IMG/VR virus record: IMGVR_UViG_3300029448_004877
Location: 1 to 64,000 of that record
Length of the DNA: 64,000 nt
Strand: one strand, 5' to 3'
From: a virus
Below, piece after piece: positions 5,893 to 14,143 of this stretch; the first letter of the stretch is position 1; the number at the start of each line of letters is the position of its first letter. Below the pieces are notes generated by a model, which was given only the letters and a program-made list of their open reading frames with translations, did no database searches and was not told the origin of the DNA. Made by a program: the position numbers and the translations under genes.

Positions 5893-5920
5893 ATAATAGC
5901 AGGTTGGTCCATAATGTCAA
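5893..5920 (-). promoter_or_regulatory. Sigma70 promoter with conserved spacer (copy 3)
   Basis: TTGACA (5920-5915), a 16-base spacer ending CCAACCTGC and TATTAT (5898-5893), ahead of the alarmone-hydrolase gene. Spacer nearly identical to copy 1. Confidence 0.82.
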
Positions 5921-5936
5921 CCATTATTTTCACTTT

Positions 5937-6143
5937 TTATTGAAATTCCCATCTTTTATTTCCTTTAGAAACGTACAAAGACTTCAAGTACCACTTATTT
6001 TTTGAGAAAAACTTCTTTGATGAATAATTGACATCTTTGCCTGTCCAATTGAACACCTCTTTCTTATGTTCTTGCCAAAGCACCTGACACCATACTCTGA
6101 AGTCAGAAGACTTATCGTTTAAAATAAAATTTTCATTTTCCAT
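5937..6143 (-). CDS. Conserved phage protein, 68 residues
   Basis: The pattern D-F-R-V-W-C-Q-V-L-W-Q-E-H-K...W-T-G-K and C-terminal K-W-Y-L-K-S-L-Y identify a small family often seen in marine phages. Aromatic and basic, no known function. It is the sole gene after the promoter at 6.18-6.20 kb and is divergent from the lipase gene. Confidence 0.72.
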   Translation of the reverse strand: MENENFILNDKSSDFRVWCQVLWQEHKKEVFNWTGKDVNYSSKKFFSKNKWYLKSLYVSKGNKRWEFQ

Positions 6144-6175
6144 AAGTTAATACGCTCAGTTTTGATTATGATTAT

Positions 6176-6204
6176 ATCATACACCAAATAGTCGCATTTG
6201 TCAA
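6176..6204 (-). promoter_or_regulatory. Sigma70-like early promoter
   Basis: TTGACA (6204-6199), a 17-base spacer and TATGAT (6181-6176), driving the 68-residue gene leftward. It lies back to back with the rightward late promoter at 6.21 kb. Confidence 0.78.
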
Positions 6205-6213
6205 CTCATTTCG

Positions 6214-6221
6214 TATAAATA
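6214..6221 (+). promoter_or_regulatory. T4-type late promoter for the lipase gene
   Basis: A perfect TATAAATA on the plus strand, 34 bases before the lipase ATG, with the expected start about 6 bases downstream and GAGG before the ATG. Together with gp55 and gp45 in this genome it indicates late expression. Confidence 0.8.
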
Positions 6222-6254
6222 CTCTCAATAACATTAAATTACATAGAGGTAATT

Positions 6255-7022
6255 ATGGCACCTATCACCGAACTATCATTCATTGAAAAATCAGCACTGT
6301 TTGCTAGGCTATCAGCAGTTGCATATTTAGAGCCAAGTGAGGCAAAGAAGTCTGCTAGATCATTAGGATTTACAACTACAGAGTTTTATAATCGTGATGG
6401 CGCTCAAGCATATAGATTTCAAAACAAACACGACTTAGTGATTGCGTGTCGAGGAACTCAGCCAGCAGAATTTGGAGACATTAAAGCAGACCTTCAGGCA
6501 ATGCCAGTTGTAGCAGAAACAATCTCACGTGTCCATCGTGGATTTAAGAAAGAAGTTGATGATATTTGGCCTATGATATGCGAAGATATAGACAGAAAGT
6601 CGAATCTTAATCGTAGACTTTGGTTCTGTGGACACTCTTTAGGTGCGGCAATGGCTACTATTATGGCAAGTCGATGCAAGCATGAAGAAAAGTTAAATGA
6701 TCCAGTAATGTTATTCACTTACGGATCCCCTAGAGTTGGCTGGAAAGGATATTGTAACAGCTTAGGCGTTGTTCATCATCGTTGGAGAAACAATAATGAT
6801 ATCGTAACAACAGTTCCTCTAATGTTAATGGGATACACTCATCATGGAGAACAACATTACATCAATGCATATGGACAAGTTAGAAATCTTACAGGATGGC
6901 AGAGAGTAAAAGATAAGTTACGTGGTATTTGGATGGGATTAAAGCGAGGCAATATTGACTCATTTTCAGATCATGATATTGGTGCTTACATTAAACATAT
7001 CGAAGATCACGTAGGATCATAA
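6255..7022 (+). CDS. Class 3 lipase-like alpha/beta hydrolase
   Basis: A 255-residue protein and the only plus-strand gene of the window. It has I-A-C-R-G-T-Q (64-69) forming the usual oxyanion strand of class 3 lipases. The nucleophile elbow G-H-S128-L-G-A-A is at 126-132. D182 in N-N-D-I-V-T-T-V-P and H197 in Y-T-H-H-G complete a plausible catalytic triad. There is no signal peptide. The perfect late promoter upstream suggests a role late in infection, such as membrane breakdown at lysis or a virion-associated esterase. The substrate is unknown. Its end overlaps the convergent SET gene by 16 bases. Confidence 0.86.
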   Translation: MAPITELSFIEKSALFARLSAVAYLEPSEAKKSARSLGFTTTEFYNRDGAQAYRFQNKHDLVIACRGTQPAEFGDIKADLQAMPVVAETISRVHRGFKKEVDDIWPMICEDIDRKSNLNRRLWFCGHSLGAAMATIMASRCKHEEKLNDPVMLFTYGSPRVGWKGYCNSLGVVHHRWRNNNDIVTTVPLMLMGYTHHGEQHYINAYGQVRNLTGWQRVKDKLRGIWMGLKRGNIDSFSDHDIGAYIKHIEDHVGS

Positions 7023-7294
7023 AAAGTATAGTTACATAGAAGTTCTTCACCGGGCCAGATGACTCTTTTTGCTACCATAAAAAATCTACTATCTCTACGT
7101 ACCTTCTCGATATTGTCATCAGTTGTACTGTGATTATAGAAAGCACCTAGAGGAGTACGCATAATCTTTTCTCCCCAGTAGAAGTGAGATATGCCAATCT
7201 CTTCTCCCATTTCAATCTTCTCTACACACCATAATCCTAGTCCGTGAATGTTAGACTTCTTTATCGTTACAGATGGAGGTAATGGGTTATACAT
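7007..7294 (-). CDS. SET-domain protein (possible lysine methyltransferase)
   Basis: At 95 residues this is a minimal SET fold. I-H-G-L-G-L-W (17-23) matches the N-terminal SAM-binding G-x-G motif. F-Y-N-H-S (52-56) is the N-H-S core motif, and G-E-E-L-L-C-N-Y (83-90) gives the C-terminal catalytic tyrosine region. Known SET proteins methylate protein lysines. A phage version could modify a host or phage protein, but the target is unknown. The post-SET cysteines are absent. The gene overlaps the nuclease gene upstream by 8 bases. Confidence 0.8.
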   Translation of the reverse strand: MYNPLPPSVTIKKSNIHGLGLWCVEKIEMGEEIGISHFYWGEKIMRTPLGAFYNHSTTDDNIEKVRRDSRFFMVAKRVIWPGEELLCNYTFYDPT

Positions 7295-7703
7295 TTTTTA
7301 ATCCTTTCACGTGACTTTTGTGTATTTTACAATTAATAATACCGTTGTAATATTCGTCAGAAAGTAGCACTTCACGATCAAACTGCTCTTTTGCTTCTAA
7401 GTATGACATCTCTCCTTTTGAGTCACATAGATGTATAATCTCTCTGTGAAACGAATCTATGCCATTCTCTTCAACTAAAAGTTTGACCTCATCGCTAGAC
7501 CCGAAGTAGTCTTTCCAGTCCGATTCTTTGACTACCCTTCTCTTGCGAGTTTTGCCTTTGAGAGGCGCTAATCTACGAGTAGAGTTAAAGAGTTTCTTTC
7601 CGACATACTTCTTTTTATTTGTGAGATCAGTGATAACATAAACAAAGCCTATATAATCTTGTATCATTTCACTAGTAAACTCAGCGTCACCGTAATGCCA
7701 CAT
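7287..7703 (-). CDS. GIY-YIG-type nuclease-like protein
   Basis: At residues about 17-37 the sequence has G-F-V-Y-V-I-T then K-K-Y-V-G-K-K, the two-part GIY-YIG signature with normal spacing. Basic residues follow (R-R-L-A-P-L-K-G-K-T-R-K-R-R), and a possible metal-binding Glu lies in the helical C-terminal half. The ATG at 7703 was chosen over an upstream TTG. It could be a free-standing homing endonuclease or a repair or degradation nuclease. It sits between SET and zinc-ribbon genes rather than inside a split gene. Confidence 0.7.
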   Translation of the reverse strand: MWHYGDAEFTSEMIQDYIGFVYVITDLTNKKKYVGKKLFNSTRRLAPLKGKTRKRRVVKESDWKDYFGSSDEVKLLVEENGIDSFHREIIHLCDSKGEMSYLEAKEQFDREVLLSDEYYNGIINCKIHKSHVKGLKNV

Positions 7704-7705
7704 TA

Positions 7706-7870
7706 TTAGTCCCAAACCTCATCCTCTTCATCCCAATCATCATAATCATCCTGATCATGATCTATTTCACTACCGCATATGGGACAAAATACAATAGGGT
7801 CTTCCATGTTTAGGGTTTCTACTGTACACTCGTTTTCACAGTAGGTGCAAAATATTTCTTGTCTTTTCAT
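7706..7870 (-). CDS. Small acidic zinc-ribbon protein, 54 residues
   Basis: Two CxxC pairs (C8-x-x-C11 in F-C-T-Y-C and C-P-I-C at about 29-32) form a zinc ribbon, followed by a very acidic tail (D-D-Y-D-D-W-D-E-E-D-E). Its ATG overlaps the stop of the dCMP deaminase gene (ATGA). Similar small zinc ribbons occur in marine phages. Function unknown. Confidence 0.75.
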   Translation of the reverse strand: MKRQEIFCTYCENECTVETLNMEDPIVFCPICGSEIDHDQDDYDDWDEEDEVWD

Positions 7871-8340
7871 ATCTTCTCTACCTCTATTCTACATTTGCTT
7901 AAAAAATGAACTCCTTCTTCATTCCTATACTTATGTTTATAATAAACAGTATCTATTCCACTGCTATATATTAACTTAGCACATTCCATGCAAGGAGCGT
8001 GAGTGATGTACATTGTCGCATTCTCACCGCTTTCGTTTGATCTAGCTAATTTAGCTATCGCATTTGCCTCAGCGTGAATAACTTCTGGCTTAGTTGTTAA
8101 CTCTGCATATATTCCTATGTCATCTGGATGAACTCCAGTAATTTTAGCCCAAGTGGGCAACTCGACATGCTCACACTCATTTGTCCATCCAGAAGGCATG
8201 CCATTATATCCAATTGAGATGATTCGATTATCTTTTACGACAATCGAACCAACTTTCAACCGTTTGGCAGTTGACAGAGAAGCGAACCTCTCTGCCGTGT
8301 CCATATAAGCACTCTGCCATTTGTCCATTAGGCTGGACAT
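7867..8340 (-). CDS. Deoxycytidylate deaminase
   Basis: A 157-residue zinc deaminase that converts dCMP to dUMP, feeding thymidylate synthase. The motif H89-A-E91 (zinc ligand and proton shuttle) and P-C117-M-E-C120 (zinc ligands) are intact. The N-terminal K-V-G-S-I-V-V-K and N-G-M-P-S-G segments are typical of phage dCMP deaminases. It overlaps the end of nrdB by 13 bases, so it is part of the nucleotide-metabolism operon with thyA, DHFR and the reductase. Confidence 0.93.
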   Translation of the reverse strand: MSSLMDKWQSAYMDTAERFASLSTAKRLKVGSIVVKDNRIISIGYNGMPSGWTNECEHVELPTWAKITGVHPDDIGIYAELTTKPEVIHAEANAIAKLARSNESGENATMYITHAPCMECAKLIYSSGIDTVYYKHKYRNEEGVHFLSKCRIEVEKI

Positions 8341-9335
8341 CCTTTTCCATCAAGACCGCAAACTTCACCCTCCGATGTGTTCTCGTCCCAACCCCAATCG
8401 CCTTCCATACCGTTAACTGAATACTCAGTAACTCGCTTCTCAAAGAAGTTGTCATGTGAAGCACCGTTCAGTACCCAGTCAAGCCATGGTAGTGGATTGT
8501 CTTTGACTTTGAATTTAGGCTTCATACCTAATTGAAGTAATCTACGGTCAGCGATGTGACGGATGTACTGCTTCACTTCTTCTTCTGAAAGACCTTCGAT
8601 TACGCCAGCATTTTTGTATGCAAGTTTGATGAACTTATCTTCTAGTTTCACTGAGTTGGTTGCCATCTCGTATATTTTAGACTTCAGTTCGTCATTTACG
8701 ATACGTGGATGCTCATCTGTGAACTCACGAAACAACTTTGCGTTACCTTGTACATGCATCGTTTCATCACGTATAGACCACTCTACAATTGTTCCCATGC
8801 CTTTCATCTTACCGAAACGCTGAAAGTTCAGTAGCATTACGAATGAGGCAAACAATGACATACCTTCATTAAACACTGACTGAGCAAGAACAAGTGCTAG
8901 TCCTGTATGTGTATTGATATTGCCTTGAGCCATGAAGTCTAGCTTATCTGCCATTTCACTATACTCTAAGAATGTGTGAAACTCTTCATCTGGTAGACCA
9001 AGCGTATCATTCAACAGAGCGTATGCACGTTGATGCACACCTTCACGTGTCGCAAATGAAGACAACATATTACGAATCTCATTATTCTTAAACTTAGGAA
9101 TCATAAGTTCGTGATAGTTCTCTCCGACTTGTACGTCTGACTGTGTGAACAGTCTTAAAATCTGTACAATAAAATCTTTTTCTTCTTCACTCAGCTTTGT
9201 CTTCCAGTCTTGTACGTCCTCAGACAACTCAGCCTCATCTTCGACCCAGTGAATTTCTTCATGTTTCTTTGTTAACTCAACCGCCCATGGATATAAAAAC
9301 GGGCGATAGCTTTTTGAAAATTCTAGTAGTGACAT
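8328..9335 (-). CDS. nrdB: Ribonucleotide reductase class Ia, small (radical) subunit
   Basis: 335 residues. The di-iron ligands are visible: D67, E98, H101, E157, E191 and H194 (in R-D-E-T-M-H). The radical tyrosine is Y105 in E-G-V-H-Q-R-A-Y, so this is a classical tyrosyl-radical subunit. It generates the radical used by NrdA to reduce ribonucleotides. The C-terminus ends with two cysteines (V-C-G-L-D-G-K-G-C-P-A), an unusual tail for NrdB. It is separated from nrdA by two unrelated genes. Confidence 0.96.
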   Translation of the reverse strand: MSLLEFSKSYRPFLYPWAVELTKKHEEIHWVEDEAELSEDVQDWKTKLSEEEKDFIVQILRLFTQSDVQVGENYHELMIPKFKNNEIRNMLSSFATREGVHQRAYALLNDTLGLPDEEFHTFLEYSEMADKLDFMAQGNINTHTGLALVLAQSVFNEGMSLFASFVMLLNFQRFGKMKGMGTIVEWSIRDETMHVQGNAKLFREFTDEHPRIVNDELKSKIYEMATNSVKLEDKFIKLAYKNAGVIEGLSEEEVKQYIRHIADRRLLQLGMKPKFKVKDNPLPWLDWVLNGASHDNFFEKRVTEYSVNGMEGDWGWDENTSEGEVCGLDGKGCPA

Positions 9336-9365
9336 ATTTTTCCTTCCTTTGTGTTATATTTTGTT

Positions 9366-10079
9366 TTAGTCCCAATAATTAGAGTAGTCTCTATCTTTCC
9401 AAAACTTCTCATTGTTACGATTCCAAAAATTCTTAATCAAGTACCAAGCCATACCAAAATATCCCATCTTCTTAAAGCGTCTGCTATCTTGACCAAAATA
9501 ATGGTTTCCTATTCTAAATTTACTTGGGCTGTACATTTTGCTCAGAAAAAAATCTTCGCTAGTTTCATATTTGTTTGGAAATCCACCTAGCTCCCGAAAC
9601 TTTTCGGTCTTGGTGAAGAAATATGCTCCTACAGCAAATGGTATAAATCTAGACATTATGCGGTTTATGACGTTGAAGCACATGAAGCCTATGTAAGCCA
9701 CATGATCGTTATCATAACACTTTGCATTAAGTCCAAGTAAATCTAAGTCTTGCTTGATCATTTGATCAAGTGTATCTTTGATTACGGTATTAGAGAAAAA
9801 TCGTACATCTGCATCTATGAACAACGTGTACGGTGTATTAACTAATTTAGCTCCATTATTTTTTGCTAAAGATACAGGTCCACCCTTTATGATGTCATAG
9901 TTCAGTTTATACAAATTTCCATATTTAGTGATCACTTCACGTGTCGAATCTGTAGAAGCATCCGCTATAATAATTCTCAAGTTTTCAATATCTTCTTGCG
10001 TTGATAGTGAATATAGTAGGTGTTGTATATAGTCTTCCTCGTTTTTGCAAGGTACTACAATCGTAACCAAATCTTTCAT
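9366..10079 (-). CDS. Family 2 glycosyltransferase
   Basis: A 237-residue GT-A fold protein. The N-terminal T-I-V-V-P-C-K-N-E-E strand and D-A-S-T-D-S-T-R nucleotide-binding segment are typical. D89-A-D91 is the DxD metal site and E-T-S-E-D-F-F-L a likely acceptor-side acidic motif. No membrane anchor. It uses a nucleotide-sugar donor; the acceptor (DNA, surface polysaccharide or protein) is unknown. It overlaps the phosphoesterase gene by four bases, so the two probably act together. Confidence 0.85.
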   Translation of the reverse strand: MKDLVTIVVPCKNEEDYIQHLLYSLSTQEDIENLRIIIADASTDSTREVITKYGNLYKLNYDIIKGGPVSLAKNNGAKLVNTPYTLFIDADVRFFSNTVIKDTLDQMIKQDLDLLGLNAKCYDNDHVAYIGFMCFNVINRIMSRFIPFAVGAYFFTKTEKFRELGGFPNKYETSEDFFLSKMYSPSKFRIGNHYFGQDSRRFKKMGYFGMAWYLIKNFWNRNNEKFWKDRDYSNYWD

Positions 10080-10774
10080 GTTACTGCTTCCTTTAATTCT
10101 AGTTTACCGTCTTCTTCGATCACGTATGTTGCTATCTCAACAAATGTACCAGTATTTACCAGAGTTACATTACCAGGCTTGATGTATGGCATATGGGTAT
10201 GTCCGTATACGACCACATCAACATTTTGAATACTTAACAGCTTCTCTTCAATTGAAAACGCTGAGTTTATTAAGTTCTTCACTTTGTCTTTACACCATTT
10301 ACTGAAAGACCATCTTTTGTATCCAAACTTCGATCTAACATAGTGAATGACTCCGTTTAGTCGTAAGACTGCGTTGTAAAGATAATCACCAATGAGCATC
10401 ATTCTCTTACTTACAGAATCAAACTGGTCACCGTGTAAACAACGAATAGTCTTTTCACCGCTCTTATATTCATACTCACGACAAATTTTTATACTCGCAA
10501 ATCTATCTGTGCTTTCTAATAAATGCATTAAAGCATAGTCATGATTGCCAATAACATATATGACTTCTTTTTTCTTAGCAAGTTTTAGAATTTTTTTTAT
10601 AACCGCTGTATGATACTGATCCCAGTAAGGCCTTTTCATAAGTTGAGATATGTCAACTATGTCTCCTACCATTATAAGTCTATCAAAGGTTTCATTGTTT
10701 AATACATTAAGGACATCCTCTGCCCTTGAGTACTTGAATCCTATATGTAGATCACTAATGAGTAAGGTTCTCAC
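10076..10774 (-). CDS. Calcineurin-like metallophosphoesterase (LpxH-like)
   Basis: The full set of metallophosphoesterase motifs is present: D8-x-H10, G-D38, G-N-H-D79, H114 and G-H-T-H (191-194). The 232-residue size and layout resemble UDP-diacylglucosamine hydrolase-like enzymes rather than gp47. The substrate is uncertain; a sugar-nucleotide or phosphate ester linked to the adjacent glycosyltransferase is plausible. It lies 2 bases from nrdA and overlaps the glycosyltransferase. Confidence 0.85.
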   Translation of the reverse strand: MRTLLISDLHIGFKYSRAEDVLNVLNNETFDRLIMVGDIVDISQLMKRPYWDQYHTAVIKKILKLAKKKEVIYVIGNHDYALMHLLESTDRFASIKICREYEYKSGEKTIRCLHGDQFDSVSKRMMLIGDYLYNAVLRLNGVIHYVRSKFGYKRWSFSKWCKDKVKNLINSAFSIEEKLLSIQNVDVVVYGHTHMPYIKPGNVTLVNTGTFVEIATYVIEEDGKLELKEAVT

Positions 10775-10776
10775 AT

Positions 10777-12765
10777 CTAACCCTCACACGCACGGCATTC
10801 ATCGCCTTCATTTAATTCAACGGGCTTGTTCAATAATTCCAATAACTCTTTATAGCCTCCAACATATTCACCAGCAATATATACTTGTGGTACAGATTTA
10901 ACATCCTTTCTGCCTGTCACTTCTGCGGCAGACTTACCGATCTCTGCGAGATCAATATCATCGAAAGGAATACCTCTTAATCGCAACTCTTCTTTTGCCA
11001 TTGAACAAAATGGACAATCTTTCTTTGAATATATGACATTTCTCATGTCACCTTGTAAGGCAACTCTTTCTACTTTTTCACTTACGTTCTCTGCTCTTTG
11101 CTTTGATTCAGTACGCAAGTAATATAGTCCTTTAAGACCCTCTTTCCAAGCACGTAGATGTACTTGATTCACATATGATTTAGGCGCTCCTGATGGGAAG
11201 AATAAGTTAACTGATTGTCCTTGACAGATATACTTTTGCCTGTCTGCGGCATGCTGTACAACCCAGTTTTGATCTAACTCATCGGCAGTTTTAAAGATAG
11301 CCTTTTCGCCTTCAGTTAAAAACGGCAAATGCTGAACAGATCCTTTCTTTGTAATAATAGATGTCCATGTTGCATCATTACTCTGTCCTTTTTGCTTGAG
11401 TAATTCCTCAAGATATTTGTTCTTGACCAAAAACGATCCAGCACGTGTACGATGAGTGTATGCGTTAGCCTTTAGTGGTTCAATTGAAGGACTTGTAGAT
11501 AAGATTACGCCACTTGAGGCATTAGGAGCAATCGCAAGAAGGTGGGAATTTCTTCTTCCTGTTCCTTCTCCATCTGGATATTCTCCTCTTTCTTTCGCAA
11601 GCAATTCGGTTTCTGCAACTGCTTCTGTTTTGATGTGGTTAAATACCACAGTATTAATCTCTTTTGCGAGTTCGGATTCCCAAGCGACTCCATGTTTCTG
11701 TAACAAAGAATGAAATCCCATTGCTCCGAGACCAATGCTTCTTTCTCGGGATGCAGAGTACTTTGCTCTAGTGATAGTGTCTGGTGCGTTTTCAATAAAG
11801 TATTGCAAGACGTTATCAAGCATACGAACAAGATCACGGATAATATTTGTGTCTTTCCAATCATCATAGTACTCTAAGTTTAGTGAAGATAAGCAACAGA
11901 CAGCAGTTCTGTCTGCACTCGTAGGTAAATGAATTTCATTACATAAATTTGAACCATTGATCTTTAAACCCAAGTCTTTCAATGCTTGAGGCAAATTACG
12001 ATTAGCAGTGTCAATGAAGTTTAGATATGGCTCTCCAGTTCTGAAACGTGTTTCTATAATACGTTCCCATAATTTACGAGCATCAATAGATTCTTTTACT
12101 TTACCATCTTTAGGATCTTTGAGATCCCACATATCTCCGTTCGAAGCGGCATTCATAAACTTGTCAGAAATATTAACAGCATTGTGTAAGTTTAATGCTT
12201 TACGCTGTACGTCACCTGTAGGAATACGCATATTCAAGAATTCGATAACGTCTGGATGAGATACATCCATATAAGCGGCATAAGAACCCTTGCGTGTTTT
12301 GCCTTGACGATAAGCAATCATATCTGCATCGACTGTATGCAAGAAAGGCATAGGACCAGGAGCGATATCACTTACTGTACGCACATCAGACCAATGACCA
12401 CCAACTCCACCACCGTATACAGATAACCATCTCAACTCAGCAGTATGATCAATCAAACCCTCAAGAGTATCGGGAACGTAAGTTAGAAAACAAGAGATGG
12501 GCATTCCTTTGCCCTGCTTCGATCCGTTCGGAGCGTTAGACAAGACAGGAGATGCAAACATGAACCATTTGTTGGATACATAATTATACAATCGCTGTGC
12601 CAAGTCCTCGTCCATTTCGTCCTTGTATTTTGACCACGCAGTAGCCGCACGTTTATATGCTTCTTGTGGTGATGATTCGTATTCTGTTAAATAAAAGTCC
12701 TTTAGCATGCCTACGGCATAGTTTGCTAAAAGTTCGTCTTTTGATTTATCGATCTTTATAGTCAT
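10777..12765 (-). CDS. nrdA: Ribonucleotide reductase large subunit with inserted glutaredoxin
   Basis: 662 residues from the ATG at 12765; an earlier start lies inside thyA. The catalytic core is intact: C92 (first redox Cys), N273-x-C275-x-E277 (N-L-C-N-E) for radical chemistry, C290/C291 for the second redox Cys, and Y548-Y549 for radical transfer. No N-terminal ATP-cone is present. After the core, about residues 575-646 form a glutaredoxin domain with C-P-F-C at 584-587. The protein then ends in a C-R-A-C tail like the normal NrdA redox shuttle. The fusion would supply its own electron donor. Confidence 0.95.
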   Translation of the reverse strand: MTIKIDKSKDELLANYAVGMLKDFYLTEYESSPQEAYKRAATAWSKYKDEMDEDLAQRLYNYVSNKWFMFASPVLSNAPNGSKQGKGMPISCFLTYVPDTLEGLIDHTAELRWLSVYGGGVGGHWSDVRTVSDIAPGPMPFLHTVDADMIAYRQGKTRKGSYAAYMDVSHPDVIEFLNMRIPTGDVQRKALNLHNAVNISDKFMNAASNGDMWDLKDPKDGKVKESIDARKLWERIIETRFRTGEPYLNFIDTANRNLPQALKDLGLKINGSNLCNEIHLPTSADRTAVCCLSSLNLEYYDDWKDTNIIRDLVRMLDNVLQYFIENAPDTITRAKYSASRERSIGLGAMGFHSLLQKHGVAWESELAKEINTVVFNHIKTEAVAETELLAKERGEYPDGEGTGRRNSHLLAIAPNASSGVILSTSPSIEPLKANAYTHRTRAGSFLVKNKYLEELLKQKGQSNDATWTSIITKKGSVQHLPFLTEGEKAIFKTADELDQNWVVQHAADRQKYICQGQSVNLFFPSGAPKSYVNQVHLRAWKEGLKGLYYLRTESKQRAENVSEKVERVALQGDMRNVIYSKKDCPFCSMAKEELRLRGIPFDDIDLAEIGKSAAEVTGRKDVKSVPQVYIAGEYVGGYKELLELLNKPVELNEGDECRACEG

Positions 12766-12778
12766 TATTGATTCCGTT

Positions 12779-13657
12779 CTAAATGGCCATCTCTGCTTTG
12801 ATGGCACTTAATGGGTTATAGTTATCAAGCTGAAAGTCAGAGACGCCCAAGCTTAATACTTCCTCTAGAGAAGAAAACTCTTTATTAATTTTCAGTGTTG
12901 GTAACTCTTGCGGGGTTCGCTTTAGTTGTTCTTTCACTGCATCATAGTGTGTATTATATATATGTGCATCACCAACCGTAAGTACAAAATCCTGTACGCT
13001 TAAGTCGGTTATTTTGGCTATAATATGAGTCAATAAAGAATAGCTTGCAATGTTAAAAGGTACTCCTAAGAACAAGTCTGCGCTTCTTTGATACATCTGA
13101 CAACTCAACTTTCCATTAATAACATAAAACTGTGCCAATGTATGACAAGGCGGTAAAGCCATCTTGTCGATCTGATTAGGATTCCATGCACTTAGAATCA
13201 ATCTACGACTGTCTGGGTTTGTCTTTATCTCATCGATAAGCCACTCAATTTGATCGGTGCCCTTGAGATGGGTAGAACTATTGTACATTTCTCCATTGAA
13301 GTTTCTCCACTGAAAGCCATATACTGGACCTAATATTCCATGAGAATAACCAAGTGCTTTGCCTTGATTCTCAGCATTGTCTGTCCATATAGTTCTTTTA
13401 TCTTCTAACTCTGATCGATCTTTATCATAGGTAATTTCTGCTAACCTTCTTTCATCCATAGAGCCTTCAAGAAACCATAGCAGTTCGCCGACAACAGATT
13501 TCCAGGCTAGTCTTTTAGTTGTAACAGCTGGAAAGCCTTTTGTCAAGTCAAATCGCATCTGATAACCAAAAATACTTCTGGTACCTACTCCAGTACGATC
13601 ACTCTTTTCTTCGCCCGACTCCAAAACGTCGGCTAACGCATTTAGATATGTTTTCAT
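12779..13657 (-). CDS. td: Thymidylate synthase (ThyA type)
   Basis: 292 residues. Converts dUMP to dTMP with methylene-tetrahydrofolate. Catalytic C171 sits in L-P-P-C-H. N202 in P-F-N-I-A-S-Y is the residue that selects dUMP; the related dCMP hydroxymethylases carry Asp there, so this enzyme is a true thymidylate synthase. No intron is seen, unlike T4 td. It overlaps DHFR by four bases, consistent with shared folate cycling. Confidence 0.96.
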   Translation of the reverse strand: MKTYLNALADVLESGEEKSDRTGVGTRSIFGYQMRFDLTKGFPAVTTKRLAWKSVVGELLWFLEGSMDERRLAEITYDKDRSELEDKRTIWTDNAENQGKALGYSHGILGPVYGFQWRNFNGEMYNSSTHLKGTDQIEWLIDEIKTNPDSRRLILSAWNPNQIDKMALPPCHTLAQFYVINGKLSCQMYQRSADLFLGVPFNIASYSLLTHIIAKITDLSVQDFVLTVGDAHIYNTHYDAVKEQLKRTPQELPTLKINKEFSSLEEVLSLGVSDFQLDNYNPLSAIKAEMAI

Positions 13658-14127
13658 ATTGACCTTCTGTACTTCTCAATTCGTAGGTTTTTATCTACAT
13701 CATAAGACTTAAAGTACAGTTCGAAGTCAACTAAGTCCCTTATATGTGTATTGCAGTCATATATTCCGTTAATACGGCTAATCCATACTTCTTCACATAT
13801 GTCTATAAGTTGATCAAATGTGTGTTTGCCTCCAATTACCCAAACGTCTTGAGCGAATGACTTAACATGCTTAATAGCAGTGTCTACGTCTTTAAAAACT
13901 ACATTAGGTCCAGTTGCTATATCTTGAGATGTGAGAACAATATTATATCTGTTAGGTAAAGGCTTCGGCATACTAGGATCGTTCCAAGTTCTTCGACCCA
14001 TAATAACCACATTACCATCAGTACATTCTTTAAACCATTTCAAATCTTCAGAGTTGTGAGACCATGGCAATGTTCCATTCTTGCCAATACCACCCTCTCT
14101 ATCACATGCAAAAATCGCTCTTATCAA
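13654..14127 (-). CDS. frd: Dihydrofolate reductase
   Basis: 157 residues. Regenerates tetrahydrofolate for thymidylate synthase. It opens with A-I-F-A-C-D and has G-I-G-K-N-G-T-L-P-W, followed by S-E-D-L-K-W-F-K with an acidic active-site residue near 28. V-V-I-M-G-R-R-T-W and W-V-I-G-G are the cofactor-binding motifs. Directly coupled to thyA, as in T4. Confidence 0.95.
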   Translation of the reverse strand: MIRAIFACDREGGIGKNGTLPWSHNSEDLKWFKECTDGNVVIMGRRTWNDPSMPKPLPNRYNIVLTSQDIATGPNVVFKDVDTAIKHVKSFAQDVWVIGGKHTFDQLIDICEEVWISRINGIYDCNTHIRDLVDFELYFKSYDVDKNLRIEKYRRSI

Positions 14128-14143
14128 TTCACTTCTCCATTCA

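Noticed and set aside
11505-11867. 120-residue minus frame inside nrdA
   Set aside because: Shadow of nrdA in another frame; amino-acid pattern is low-complexity and unrelated to any family.
12779-13657. ThyA homologue as a dCMP hydroxymethylase (T4 gp42-like)
   Set aside because: The specificity residue is Asn202 (P-F-N-I-A-S-Y) as in thymidylate synthases; hydroxymethylases carry Asp.
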